Below are positions 44,860 to 54,124 of a stretch of 64,000 bases of DNA, in pieces. Under the pieces are notes generated by a model that saw nothing but the letters and a program-made list of their open reading frames with translations, was not told the origin of the DNA and did no database searches. Each line of letters begins with the position of its first letter. Within the stretch, counting starts at the first letter, position 1. This DNA is from Companilactobacillus zhongbaensis (lineage in GTDB: Bacteria; Bacillota; Bacilli; Lactobacillales; Lactobacillaceae). The position numbers and the translations under genes were made by a program. Location: NCBI RefSeq assembly GCF_003946515.1, contig NZ_RHOM01000008.1:1-64000 (forward strand), in the 5' to 3' direction.

Positions 44860-46140
44860 TTGCAGAAAAAACGTTACTTTAGAATAAGTCTCGGCTGGCA
44901 AATCATTATTGGTTTGATCCTAGGTGTTATCTTAGGACAAATTTTTTACCATAATAAAGCCGCCATTCAAGTAATGCAAAACATTGGAACTATGTTCCTA
45001 AGCTTAATTCAAATGATCGTGCTTCCTATTGTTATTTCTTGTTTAACAGTTGGTATTGCCAACATGGGGGACATTAAGAAACTAGGAAGAATCGGTTTGA
45101 AAACTTTGATTTATTTCGAAGTAATGACGACACTTGCCATTATTATTGGTATCGTCGTTGCCAATATAACTCATCCTGGTACCTTTATTAACATCCATGA
45201 TCTTCAAAGTTCCGATATCTCACAATATACTGCTTCAGCAAAGACCGCCCAACATGACGGTATTTGGTCAGTATTGATGAGTATCATCCCAACGAATATT
45301 TTTGAAGCCATGGGTAAAGGTGAGATGCTTCCGGTTATCTTCTTCTCCGTCTTGTTCGGATTAGGAACAGCTAGCATCGGTGAACCAGGACAGATCATTA
45401 CTAAGTTTTTAGACGCTGTCGCAAACGTTATGTTCAAAGTAACTAACTGGGTTATGAGAGTAGCTCCAATTGGTGTCTGTGCTTTGATCGGTGTGACAGT
45501 CGGTGAAATGGGCTTTGAAGCCTTGAAACCTTTGGGATTATTCATCGTCATCGCTTATGGAACAATGGCGTTCTTCGTCTTTGTTATCATGGCGATCGTC
45601 GGTCGGATCTTCCATGTTAAATTTTATGAACTATTCCGCATCATTGAAAACGAAATTGTTTTAGCCTTCACTACAGCCTCATCTGAAGCAGCTTTGCCTA
45701 AGATGATGGACAAGATGCAAAAATACGGAGCAACTAAAGGTATTGTATCTTTCGTTATCCCAACTGGATATACCTTTAACCTAGATGGATCGGCTATTTA
45801 CCAATCACTAGCAGCTCTATTTTTAGCACAAGCTTATAACATCAACCTATCGATCGGGCAACAAATTACCCTAGTGGTAGTCTTGATGTTGACATCTAAA
45901 GGGATGGCCGGAGTTCCCGGTGCTTCCTTCGTCGTGTTACTAGCTACCGTTTCAACTATCGGTGTTCCATTACAAGGTTTGACCTTCATCGCCGGGATTG
46001 ACCGACTAGTCGACATGGGTAGAACCGCCGTTAACGTTGTCGGAAATTCCTTAGCTACAGTTATTATTGCCAAGAGTGAAAATGAATTTGATGAAGAAAA
46101 ACGTGAGAAATACGTTGCTTCATACACACGTGGCGACTAA
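44860..46140 (+). CDS. Dicarboxylate/amino acid:cation symporter (GltP/DctA family)
   Basis: About 426 residues. The TTG at 44860 is preferred to the GTG at 44851 because AAGGGG is eight bases upstream. Family motifs: ASSEAALPKMM (serine-rich hairpin), PTGYTFNLDGSAIYQSLAALFLAQ, GVPGASFVVLLATV and IDRLVDMGRTAVNVVGN, whose Asp and Arg/Asn bind substrate and cation. It imports glutamate, aspartate or C4-dicarboxylates. Confidence 0.9.
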   Translation: MQKKRYFRISLGWQIIIGLILGVILGQIFYHNKAAIQVMQNIGTMFLSLIQMIVLPIVISCLTVGIANMGDIKKLGRIGLKTLIYFEVMTTLAIIIGIVVANITHPGTFINIHDLQSSDISQYTASAKTAQHDGIWSVLMSIIPTNIFEAMGKGEMLPVIFFSVLFGLGTASIGEPGQIITKFLDAVANVMFKVTNWVMRVAPIGVCALIGVTVGEMGFEALKPLGLFIVIAYGTMAFFVFVIMAIVGRIFHVKFYELFRIIENEIVLAFTTASSEAALPKMMDKMQKYGATKGIVSFVIPTGYTFNLDGSAIYQSLAALFLAQAYNINLSIGQQITLVVVLMLTSKGMAGVPGASFVVLLATVSTIGVPLQGLTFIAGIDRLVDMGRTAVNVVGNSLATVIIAKSENEFDEEKREKYVASYTRGD

Positions 46141-46148
46141 ATTTATTA

Positions 46149-46188
46149 AAAAACAGATCATCCAAGTAAAAGGATGATCTGTTTTTTT
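46149..46188 (+). terminator. Terminator of the symporter gene
   Basis: AACAGATCATCC pairs with GGATGATCTGTT and is followed by T residues. The rest of 46189-46450 is A/T-rich with no recognisable feature apart from ATAGGGGGA (46437-46445) before the next start. Confidence 0.88.
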
Positions 46189-46450
46189 GCGTTAATAAGC
46201 AAGTATGTTGGATTCGTCATCGTAAAAAAACAAAGTTGAACGTCAAAATTTTTCAGTCAAATATAAATGAATTATTCCAAATTTCAAACTAAAAAATACT
46301 GATAAAATGCGAAAAAACGTAAATTTATGAATATAACAATAAATAATATACCCAATAATGATAAAACACGATTGACGAGCGCCCTAAATATCATTATATT
46401 TAAACTGTTCATGTTTAAAGTTACAGGGAACTTAAGATAGGGGGAACACA

Positions 46451-47695
46451 GTGAAAAGAAAATACAAATATTCACTATGCGCATCAGCGTTACTATCGAT
46501 GAGCATCTTTGCCTTTCCAATGCTAAGTCAGGCCAGCACGGAACCAACTGCTAGCGTTACAGACCAAGCAAAAGTGACAGAAGTTGCAAGTGATGAACAA
46601 CTTACGGGAAAAGTCGTTCAAGCACAAACTTCTGCACCAGAAAATGACAATCAAACGACGGATAATTCAACTGATCAAATGGATCCGGTTCAATTTAACA
46701 ACAATACGACTACAAATACGAGTGATCAAACGACTACTCAATCGGATACCACAACTCAACCAGCTGCTTCGGTAACTGAGGTAGATGGAGTTTTTACAGT
46801 TGGAGATAATTTGTCAGCTTTGACGGATCAATCGGGAACACAAACGAGTAATCGTAGTTTAGCTCCGCATACTGCTTGGTACACTGATAAATTGGCCTAC
46901 TCACAAGATGGTCAAGGATACTACCGTGTATCAACCTTGGAATATATTAGTGCCAATGCCGGTACTTTTGTATCCAATATAGAGGATTACAATGCGACAG
47001 TGAATATCAGTTATAAGAAGGGATCTAGTGTCCATTCATTTAGTGGATACGGTGATTCCGCCGTATATACTGGTAATGATCTGCCAACAGATACTTCTTG
47101 GAAAACCGACAAGCGTGTCAGTAAAAATGGGAAATACTGGTACGAGATCGGGCATAACTTGTGGGTACCACAAGATTATGTGGCCATTAATGATGCACCA
47201 GATATGAAGGCAGCAGCTTGGGTATCCGGTGTGCCATTGATCGCTCAACGTCCAGAGTTACCAAACGGTTGTGAGATCACCGCTGTCACGATGATGTTGC
47301 AATACGCGGGAGCAAACGTTGATAAGATGCAATTAGCTCGTGAAATGCCAAGAAATTCTGACCCTAACTACGATTATATCGGTCAACCTTGGGATCAAAC
47401 AGGTATCACAATTTTTCCAAACGCTTTGATGGACTTAGTGGAAAAATACGCTGGTTCAGCCAAAGATTTAACTGGAGTTGATTTCAACGATATCAAGTAT
47501 CAAATTGATATCGGTCATCCAGTCGTTACTTGGAATACATTGCACGGATTTACATATCACGCTTTGACGGTGACTGGTTACGACGACCAATACGTTTATT
47601 ACAACGATTGTTGGACTAATCAATCGACACAAATGGGGATCCAACAATTTTTGAATAATTGGGATACGCAAAGTAGAAGAGCTATTAGTTATTAA
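46451..47695 (+). CDS. Secreted C39-type cysteine peptidase with SLAP-like domains
   Basis: A 414-residue exported protein. The signal peptide covers residues about 1-28; a Thr/Gln/Asp-rich linker extends to about 110. Two SLAP-like wall-binding segments follow (VDGVFTVGDNLSALTDQSG with WYTDKLAYSQDG, then DSAVYTGNDLPTDTSWKTDK). The C-terminal C39-like domain has PNGCEITAVTMMLQYAG with the catalytic cysteine, GFTYHALTVTGYDD with the histidine, and YYNDCW with the aspartate. It probably cuts wall proteins or peptides outside the cell. GTG start behind ATAGGGGGA. Confidence 0.85.
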   Translation: MKRKYKYSLCASALLSMSIFAFPMLSQASTEPTASVTDQAKVTEVASDEQLTGKVVQAQTSAPENDNQTTDNSTDQMDPVQFNNNTTTNTSDQTTTQSDTTTQPAASVTEVDGVFTVGDNLSALTDQSGTQTSNRSLAPHTAWYTDKLAYSQDGQGYYRVSTLEYISANAGTFVSNIEDYNATVNISYKKGSSVHSFSGYGDSAVYTGNDLPTDTSWKTDKRVSKNGKYWYEIGHNLWVPQDYVAINDAPDMKAAAWVSGVPLIAQRPELPNGCEITAVTMMLQYAGANVDKMQLAREMPRNSDPNYDYIGQPWDQTGITIFPNALMDLVEKYAGSAKDLTGVDFNDIKYQIDIGHPVVTWNTLHGFTYHALTVTGYDDQYVYYNDCWTNQSTQMGIQQFLNNWDTQSRRAISY

Positions 47696-47715
47696 AATTA
47701 AATTAGGGGAAAAAC

Positions 47716-49194
47716 ATGAAAAACAAACATAAAGTCATTATTTTTAGTAATTTAGTTTTGGCTGTTATTTCAGTTGGTTTGATGCAAAACAATGCTCACG
47801 CTGAAACTACTGCCCAAAATACAGTTGAAACAGCTACTGCAGATACTACATCACAAGTTCAAGCAAGTGCTACTGCTGACACTGATACAGCAACAATAGC
47901 TAACGAAGTAACTGATACAGCAGCTACAACCAATGAATCAGCAACTAAAGCAAATGTTCAAGCAATGAACAACGCTTTGGACCAAGATGATTCATACTTC
48001 ACTGATGATTCAACAAATACTTCGACACCAACAACTCAAGCAACTAAGACACCGATCGTTAACGGTGAAGTACATACTGGTGACGGTTTATCAGCCTTAT
48101 TTGACGAAAATGGTACAAGATTGACGATCAGTCTTGCTAAAAACAGCGACTGGTATACTGACAGTAAATTGTCAAATCAAGGCCAAACTTATTATCGTGT
48201 AAGTACAAATGCTTGGGTCAACAGCAACGATGTTTCATTGAGTTTTGGTAAAGCCGAAAATGGTGTCGTTCGTGTTCAAGGCTGGGGAGCAAAGACTTCT
48301 AACCGTTCTGACTCAGGATTTACTGATAGTGGTTCACCAAATCTAGAAGCAAATTCTGTATGGCAATATAGTCGCCACGACACTATTGATGGTGTAAATT
48401 ATTGGGAAGTTGGTAACAACCTTTGGGTAAACTCATTTGATGCTACAACTACTCCAGCTTACTCAAATAGCGCTGGTTACTTACAAATTTCTAACACACA
48501 GATCCAACCTGATGGAACACCAGGTTACGAATTGTACAACGGTGTTGAAGGTATCAAGACTTACTTAGTAAGACAATACTTTGGTTTCGGAAACGGCCAT
48601 ACTATTTATGATGGTAGTGTCATTAATGCCGTTAGAAATCTTCAAGCACGTATGTGACTACCTGTTACAGGTAGAACTGACTTAGCTACTTGGGAAGCAA
48701 TGGGCTTCTCAGAAGACTCATGGTACAGCATTGATTCATATGTTGCTCCACTTCAAACTGGTATGAACAGTACTCGTTCAGACCATATCGAAGCCATGAT
48801 CAACCAAGCTAAACAATATCTTGGCAAGCCATGGATCTCTGGTGCTGCAAGTTCACCTGCTTACGGTGTTGACTGTTCTGGTTTGGTTACACAAGCTATG
48901 TATGCAGCTGGTGTTTCACCACTTCCTGTTTCAGCTATCCAACACGCTCAACCAGGTAATGAATGGAATAGTAGATTGATGTGGGCTGACTGGAGAATGC
49001 CTCATATTCCTTCTGCTCAAAGAGAACGTGGTGATTTAGTATTCTTTACTGATCCTTCTACTGGTATTATCTGGCATGTTGGTATTCTTTTGGATGCTAA
49101 TACTATGATCGAGTCGTGGCCAGGTGGGGTTCAGATTCATTCGATTTATGGTAATCGTGGTAATATTGCTGGTTTTGCTCGGGTTTTTGAATAG
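47716..49194 (+). pseudogene. Secreted SLAP / NlpC-P60 peptidoglycan hydrolase split by an in-frame TGA
   Basis: A signal peptide (ending NNAHA), a Thr/Ala-rich linker, a SLAP-like segment (GEVHTGDGLSALFDENGTR, DWYTDSKLSN) and a peptidoglycan-binding helix bundle (SVINAVRNLQARM) run to a TGA at 48655-48657. The same frame continues without a break (LPVTGRTDLATWEAMGF) into an intact NlpC/P60 domain with catalytic GVDCSGLVTQAM and WHVGILLD, ending at 49194. The total would be 492 residues. One base change (for example GGA to TGA) explains it. As it stands, only a 313-residue non-catalytic protein would be secreted, unless the stop is read through. Confidence 0.85.
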
Positions 49195-49274
49195 TTTATT
49201 TTTGATGAGATTCTGTCTTTATTGATGGGGTTTCATCTTTTTTTTTGTTGTTTTTTGTTGAGGTTATAGTTTGT

Positions 49275-49516
49275 TGTGGTGGTTCACTGCCGGTTCTGCG
49301 GAGAGTTCCGGGAATTGCGCCGTGGAACGCTGCGGGCCAACTTTGAGCTATCCAAGGGAAACCCGCCCTTGGACATCTCAAAGCTTGACCTTTTCGTAAG
49401 CACGGCCCATGCCGTGCAAACGAAAATTTCGCGGCTGACGGCGAATTCCCTCCACCCTCCGCAGAACCTAGGTTTACAATAAATCCAATTGTTGGTTTGG
49501 GGTACGGTACTTAGTT
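49275..49516 (+). repeat. Large intergenic palindrome family 1, copy 7 (loop type I)
   Basis: Stem 49292-49306 pairs with 49454-49468 with a single A-C mismatch. The left end GGTGGTTCACTGCC and the tail GGGGTACGGTACTTA match copy 1. The interior is close to copies 1 and 6. Confidence 0.84.
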
Positions 49517-49650
49517 TTATTGTGGTTGATTGCTGCTGTTGGGTTTTTCTTTCCTTTTTTTTTCCGTTCCTAGGATTTTTTCTTTGTTTCCTTATCTGTT
49601 CTTATTTTTGCTGGTTCTTTTCATCGGTTCCTATTTGATTTTTTTCTTTT

Positions 49651-49721
49651 TCTGGCTCATTTCTACTTCGTGAAATGTCGCAGTGGTAGTTCTGGCTTAT
49701 TTCTACTTCGTGAAATGTCGC
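49651..49721 (+). repeat. Tandem 31 bp direct repeat with a 40 bp period
   Basis: Two copies (49651-49681 and 49691-49721) differ at one base. Each begins TCTGGCT and contains ATTTCTACTTCGTGAAAT, itself able to form a small hairpin. It lies in the gene-free T-rich tail after palindrome copy 7 (49517-49836). Confidence 0.7.
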
Positions 49722-49836
49722 TGTCGCAATTCTGGAGTATTTGGTTGTATTTTTTCTTTTATTGGATAAGAATGGTCATATATGAATTTGTATTTTGTTA
49801 CTAATATATTGTTTTTTTATTTTTTAGAGGTGGATT

Positions 49837-50457
49837 ATGAAGTTAGGTATTATTAAGGCTGCTAGTTCTTTTGGTCGATTTGTTGCTAATGAGGCTTTGG
49901 ATCGTGGGTTTGAGGTTTCTGCTATTGGCGATTCTCGTTCTGATTTGCCTGAGGGTTGGCCTTTGGTTGATGTTGATGTTTTGGAGCTTTCTGCTGCTGA
50001 TGTTGCTTCTTTTGATGTTGTGGTTGATTGTTCTGAGTTTCGTGCTGGGCAGGGGGAGTTGGCTGTTTCTCAGATGAAACATTTGGTTAAGATTTTTGCT
50101 GATTCCGACTGCCGATTGATGGTGGTTGGTTCTGGGGTTAATTTGTTTGCTGATGATTCTCGGAAGCAGAAGGTGGCTGATTTTTTGCCTGCTATGAAGG
50201 AGCAGTCTAATTTGTTGGGACGGGCTTTTGAGGTTTTGCAAGGTAGTTCTGGATTTGATTGGACTTATGTTGCTCCGCCGTTTCATTTCGAAATTTCTGG
50301 TCCAGCTACTGGGACTTATCGAACTGGTTCTGATTTTGTTATTGTTGACCAGAAGGGGGCCGCTGCTATTAGCTTTGCTGATATGGCTACGGCTTTGGTC
50401 GATGAGATCGAGAATCGGCAGTTTTTGAATTCTATGTTTACTGCTACTTATCGGTAA
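49837..50457 (+). CDS. NAD(P)-binding Rossmann-fold protein (atypical SDR, NmrA-like)
   Basis: A 206-residue protein. The N-terminal glycine motif is degenerate (GIIKAASSFGRFVANEA in place of GxxGxxG). FDVVVDCSE, RLMVVGSGVNLF and WTYVAPPFHFE match the core of NAD(P)H-binding epimerase-like proteins of lactobacilli. The substrate is unknown. Codon third positions are strongly T/G-biased, unlike most genes here. ATG behind AGAGGTGG. Confidence 0.7.
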   Translation: MKLGIIKAASSFGRFVANEALDRGFEVSAIGDSRSDLPEGWPLVDVDVLELSAADVASFDVVVDCSEFRAGQGELAVSQMKHLVKIFADSDCRLMVVGSGVNLFADDSRKQKVADFLPAMKEQSNLLGRAFEVLQGSSGFDWTYVAPPFHFEISGPATGTYRTGSDFVIVDQKGAAAISFADMATALVDEIENRQFLNSMFTATYR

Positions 50458-51090
50458 TTATTTGATGGGAGTAGGTAAGACTAGCTGATAGTTTTTGAAA
50501 AAATCGCTTTTTAGTTTGCCGTATTCGTCGATCAGGGCGTGGAATTCTTCGGCCTCTTTGGATGTGAAGTTGAAGTCGAATTCTACTGCGTGTTTTAGTT
50601 GGAGATAAGTTGGCTTTTTGTCGAAGGCGTTCATGGTTTTAAAAAGTCGCATGCTGTAGTTATCGGCGACGAAGGTTGCTCGATGGAAATAGTAGAGTAA
50701 TAAGACATCGGCGGTTTCGTTGCCGATTCCTTTTAAGCCGATTAGTTTCTTCCGCAATTCACTGGTTGGAAGTTTTTCCCAATTGGCAAAGTCGTCACGA
50801 TACGCGGTCAAAAGTGATTTTAAATAAATCGCTTTATTGTTGAAAAAACCGCTTGGTTGGATCAGTTGCTTGGTCTCTTCAAAAGTTAAGTCAAGCATTC
50901 TTGTTAGTTCAAAATTAGTTGCTTGTTGTAAATTGGCTAGGGACCGGTCGACGTTTTTCCAGTTGGTATTTTGGATCAAGACCATTCCGGTTAACATTTC
51001 CTCAGTTGATCCAGCTGGCCACCAGTTTTGTTGGCCCAATTTTTTATGTAGTAAGTTGTAGAGTTGTGGTATTGTAATTTGTTCTGTCAA
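50458..51090 (-). CDS. HhH-GPD DNA glycosylase (endonuclease III family, MagIII-like)
   Basis: A 210-residue protein with the helix-hairpin-helix LKGIGNETADVLLLYYF and the catalytic aspartate in FVADNYSMRLF. The usual lysine of bifunctional endonuclease III (GVGRKTA) is an asparagine-glutamate pair, and the C-terminal four-cysteine iron-sulphur loop is missing. That points to a monofunctional base-excision glycosylase such as 3-methyladenine glycosylase III. TTG start behind GGGGGAA. Confidence 0.78.
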   Translation of the reverse strand: MTEQITIPQLYNLLHKKLGQQNWWPAGSTEEMLTGMVLIQNTNWKNVDRSLANLQQATNFELTRMLDLTFEETKQLIQPSGFFNNKAIYLKSLLTAYRDDFANWEKLPTSELRKKLIGLKGIGNETADVLLLYYFHRATFVADNYSMRLFKTMNAFDKKPTYLQLKHAVEFDFNFTSKEAEEFHALIDEYGKLKSDFFKNYQLVLPTPIK

Positions 51091-51114
51091 AATAATTCCC
51101 CCGGTGGTGCAAAA

Positions 51115-51441
51115 ATGGATGAGTATTTACAAACACTCGATAATGAAAATGATAAACTTTTAGCTAAAAAGATGGCAAATATTATTTCTCAAGTACTTCC
51201 TGATGCTGAAGTCCGTCTCTCTTATGGACTCGTTGGATACTATCAACCTAAGCAAATTTGCTTTTTTGGCATTTATAAAAATCATATCGGATTTTATCCA
51301 ACCGATAAACCTATTGATCATTTTATAAATGAGATTAAGCCATATTTGCACGATAAGACTACGTTACAGTTCACTAAAGCTGTCGATGAGATTCCTGTGG
51401 AACTGGTGCAAAAAATTGCTTTATGGAATTTGAATAATTGA
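51115..51441 (+). CDS. DUF1801 / YdhG-like small protein
   Basis: 108 residues from the ATG at 51115. The upstream frame has no start site. VRLSYGLVGYYQP, FFGIYKNHIGFYP and LQFTKAVDEIPVELVQKIA match the DUF1801 fold (YdhG, once proposed as an iron chaperone). No function can be given. Divergent from the glycosylase gene with only 24 bp between starts. Confidence 0.75.
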   Translation: MDEYLQTLDNENDKLLAKKMANIISQVLPDAEVRLSYGLVGYYQPKQICFFGIYKNHIGFYPTDKPIDHFINEIKPYLHDKTTLQFTKAVDEIPVELVQKIALWNLNN

Positions 51442-51589
51442 TCCTGTAGAAATAAGCAATTATCAAAAATTTTTTTCACATTTAATTGCGCAATCAAAAA
51501 AATATATTACAAATCTGATTTATCGCACATATGTTTGCATTTTTGTGGTATTATATCTTTTGTTGAATTCGAATGTGTGGGGAGAAAAT

Positions 51590-51862
51590 ATGCAAATCGT
51601 TTTATTTTTAATTGGTTCTGTTTTTGCTCTACTTCTGGAGAAGTATATTTTTGCAAATAATCGCTTTGCCTGGTTGGGTGCCATTATTCCGGTATTTTCT
51701 ATCGGGATCGTTACTTGGTTGCTCGTCAGTGCACGTATGACTCGAGGACTTACTGACCTGATTATTGGGGTTGTTTTTGTCTTCTTTAATTTTATTTTTT
51801 GGAGTCAGGGGATTTCATTGTATCAACGGCGTATGCATTTGCGTCGTACTCGGAAAGCTTAA
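51590..51862 (+). CDS. Small membrane protein of unknown function
   Basis: 90 residues from the ATG at 51590, chosen because GGGGAGA lies just before it. Three membrane helices (MQIVLFLIGSVFALLLEKYI, AWLGAIIPVFSIGIVTWLLV, LIIGVVFVFFNFIFWSQGI) and a basic tail RRMHLRRTRKA. An extended -10 (TGGTATTAT) lies at about 51546. No family recognised. Confidence 0.65.
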   Translation: MQIVLFLIGSVFALLLEKYIFANNRFAWLGAIIPVFSIGIVTWLLVSARMTRGLTDLIIGVVFVFFNFIFWSQGISLYQRRMHLRRTRKA

Positions 51863-51875
51863 TATTTTATTTGGA

Positions 51876-51906
51876 TCGTTGACCTTGGGGGTTGACGGTT
51901 TTTTTT
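51876..51906 (+). terminator. Terminator after the small membrane protein
   Basis: CGTTGACC pairs with GGTTGACG (two G-U pairs) around a G-rich loop, then eight T residues. Confidence 0.75.
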
Positions 51907-51971
51907 GTTTCCAAATCTCTGTTGTTTGGTAACCAAACTTTTGTTGTTTTTGTGCCAAACGTTGCCCGTTT

Positions 51972-52262
51972 TATAGTGGAAACGCGTTCCAGGGGATAGC
52001 GGCCTCCGGTTTAGAAACTGTCAGCAGGCACGGCTTTGTATGAAAAGAAAGATAGTGCTACCTATTCTTGCTGGCTAGACCTGCAGCAATTTTGATAGTG
52101 TTTTTTATTTATACCCTCAAGGATGCTGAAACGAGCTCCGCGAGGTAGCGGCCTCCGGTTAACACATGTAGTCGCGGCACTGCTTCGCAGCACCTTGTGC
52201 GACTACACGCGTTAATCCTCAGCAGCTGCCCAACCTCGCTGCGCTCTCTGTTTTTTAATCCT
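51972..52262. repeat. Intergenic palindromes, family 2, copies 2 and 3
   Basis: Two units in tandem. The first (51972-52115) opens GGAAACGCG, then TAGCGGCCTCCGGTTTAG, and looks decayed. The second (52120-52262) repeats TAGCGGCCTCCGGTTAAC and is a clear palindrome: GTAGTCGC pairs with GCGACTAC, GGTTAAC with GTTAATCC, and CTGC-TTC-GCAG forms the tip. Related to the unit at 3433. No gene in 51863-52387. Confidence 0.65.
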
Positions 52263-52387
52263 CACCAGCTAACCGTGCACCTCCATTCTCTTGTTCATTT
52301 GTTAACAAAATGTTTTTTTAAATTCAAAGATATTTTTATTTTTCGTGGTGTTAGTATTGCCCTGGATTCTAAAAGGGAGGTATTAAA

Positions 52388-53971
52388 ATGAAAGATGAAA
52401 CCCCCAATCGTAAGAAGTTGATTGAATATGCCAATGGTCCTTCGTTGGAGGAGATCAATAGTACGATTGAAGTTCCCAAGAATAAGAATTTTTTGAGGAC
52501 GTTGTTTGTTTACTCTGGTCCTGGTGCTTTGGTGGCTGTGGGCTATATGGATCCTGGTAATTGGAGTACTTCAATTACTGGTGGTCAAAATTTTGAGTAT
52601 TTGTTAATGTCGGTAATACTTCTTTCTAGTTTAGTTGCTATGTTGTTGCAATATATGGCTGCTAAACTAGGAATTGTAACACAAATGGATCTCGCACAAG
52701 CTATTCGGGCGCGGACTAGTAAGTCGCTCGGGATCGTTTTGTGGATCATGACTGAATTTGCCATCATGGCGACTGACATTGCCGAAGTTATTGGTGCAGC
52801 GATCGCGCTTTACTTGCTGTTTCACATTCCACTAGTTATTGCGGTATTTATAACGGTATTTGATGTTTTACTTCTATTATTATTGACCAAGATCGGTTTT
52901 AGAAAAATCGAAGCCATTGTTGTTTGCTTGATCCTTGTGATCATTTTGGTTTTTGGTTATCAAGTTGCTTTATCAAATCCTGATTGGGGTGGGGTCTTCA
53001 AAGGACTCATCCCTTCAGCCCAAACATTTTCTCAAAGTCCCACTGTTGGCGGTATGACTCCATTGACTGGTGCCTTGGGAATTATTGGTGCAACGGTCAT
53101 GCCTCATAATTTGTACTTACATTCGGCCATTTCTCAAACTAGAAAAATCGACCATAGTGATAAAAAACAAGTTGCCATGTCAGTTAAGTTCACTGCTTGG
53201 GACTCGAATATCCAACTAACTTGTGCCTTTTTCGTCAATGCTTTGCTTTTGATCATGGGTGTTGCCGTCTTCAAGAGTGGAACTGTTAAAGATCCATCAT
53301 TCTTCGGATTGTTCCAAGCCTTGTCAGATACGAAGACGATGAGTAATGGCGTTCTCGCTAGTGTTGCCAAGACCGGTGTACTATCGACTTTGTTCGCTGT
53401 TGCCTTGTTAGCATCTGGTCAAAACTCAACCATTACTGGTACTTTGACCGGACAAGTTATCATGGAAGGCTTCGTTCATTTGAAGATGCCACTCTGGTTG
53501 CGTCGGTTAGTAACTAGATTGATCTCAGTTATCCCAGTTCTGATTTGTGTTTTATTGACAAGTGGTAAAAGTGCCATCGATGAACACGTTGCTTTGAATG
53601 ATTTGATGAATAATTCGCAAGTCTTCTTAGCTTTCGCCTTGCCATTTTCAATGTTGCCACTACTGTTGATGACCGACAGTGAAGCCGAAATGGGGAAGCA
53701 ATTTAAAAATTCATTCTTTATTAAAATGTTTGGCTGGATCTCCGTCATCGGTCTGACCTACCTCAACTTACTAGGTTTACCAGCTCAAGTAGAAGGATTT
53801 TTCGGAAGCAATCCTAGCAAAACTCAGTTAGTCATAGCTGACGACATAGCCTACGCCTTGATCGGTATAGTAATCGCACTCTTGATTTGGACTGTAGTAG
53901 AATTGTACAAAGGTAACAAACGAGTTGAAAAAATCAATCGTGAGAATAAAGGATTAGCTGAAACTGAATAA
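52388..53971 (+). CDS. mntH: Nramp Mn2+/H+ symporter MntH, copy 2
   Basis: A 527-residue Nramp transporter with [15 protein letters not shown] and [14 protein letters not shown] intact. It is longer than copy 1 by an inserted loop ([19 protein letters not shown]) and a charged C-terminal tail. ATG behind GGGAGG. No MntR-like inverted repeat is visible upstream, so it may be controlled differently from copy 1. Confidence 0.92.
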   Translation: MKDETPNRKKLIEYANGPSLEEINSTIEVPKNKNFLRTLFVYSGPGALVAVGYMDPGNWSTSITGGQNFEYLLMSVILLSSLVAMLLQYMAAKLGIVTQMDLAQAIRARTSKSLGIVLWIMTEFAIMATDIAEVIGAAIALYLLFHIPLVIAVFITVFDVLLLLLLTKIGFRKIEAIVVCLILVIILVFGYQVALSNPDWGGVFKGLIPSAQTFSQSPTVGGMTPLTGALGIIGATVMPHNLYLHSAISQTRKIDHSDKKQVAMSVKFTAWDSNIQLTCAFFVNALLLIMGVAVFKSGTVKDPSFFGLFQALSDTKTMSNGVLASVAKTGVLSTLFAVALLASGQNSTITGTLTGQVIMEGFVHLKMPLWLRRLVTRLISVIPVLICVLLTSGKSAIDEHVALNDLMNNSQVFLAFALPFSMLPLLLMTDSEAEMGKQFKNSFFIKMFGWISVIGLTYLNLLGLPAQVEGFFGSNPSKTQLVIADDIAYALIGIVIALLIWTVVELYKGNKRVEKINRENKGLAETE

Positions 53972-53990
53972 TATTGAATTCAAATATGAT

Positions 53991-54028
53991 AGTTCCCGAG
54001 TAGAAATGACTCTATTCGGGAACTTTTT
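53991..54028 (+). terminator. Terminator of mntH copy 2
   Basis: AGTTCCCGAGTAGA pairs with TCTATTCGGGAACT and is followed by T residues. Confidence 0.85.
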
Positions 54029-54124
54029 ATTAAATTATGGACTTTTTTGATAGTGCAACGTACCATAAGAGAGCAATTACAATGAATTAATCCAGAAAAA
54101 TAATCCGCAGAGGGGAAATTCAAG

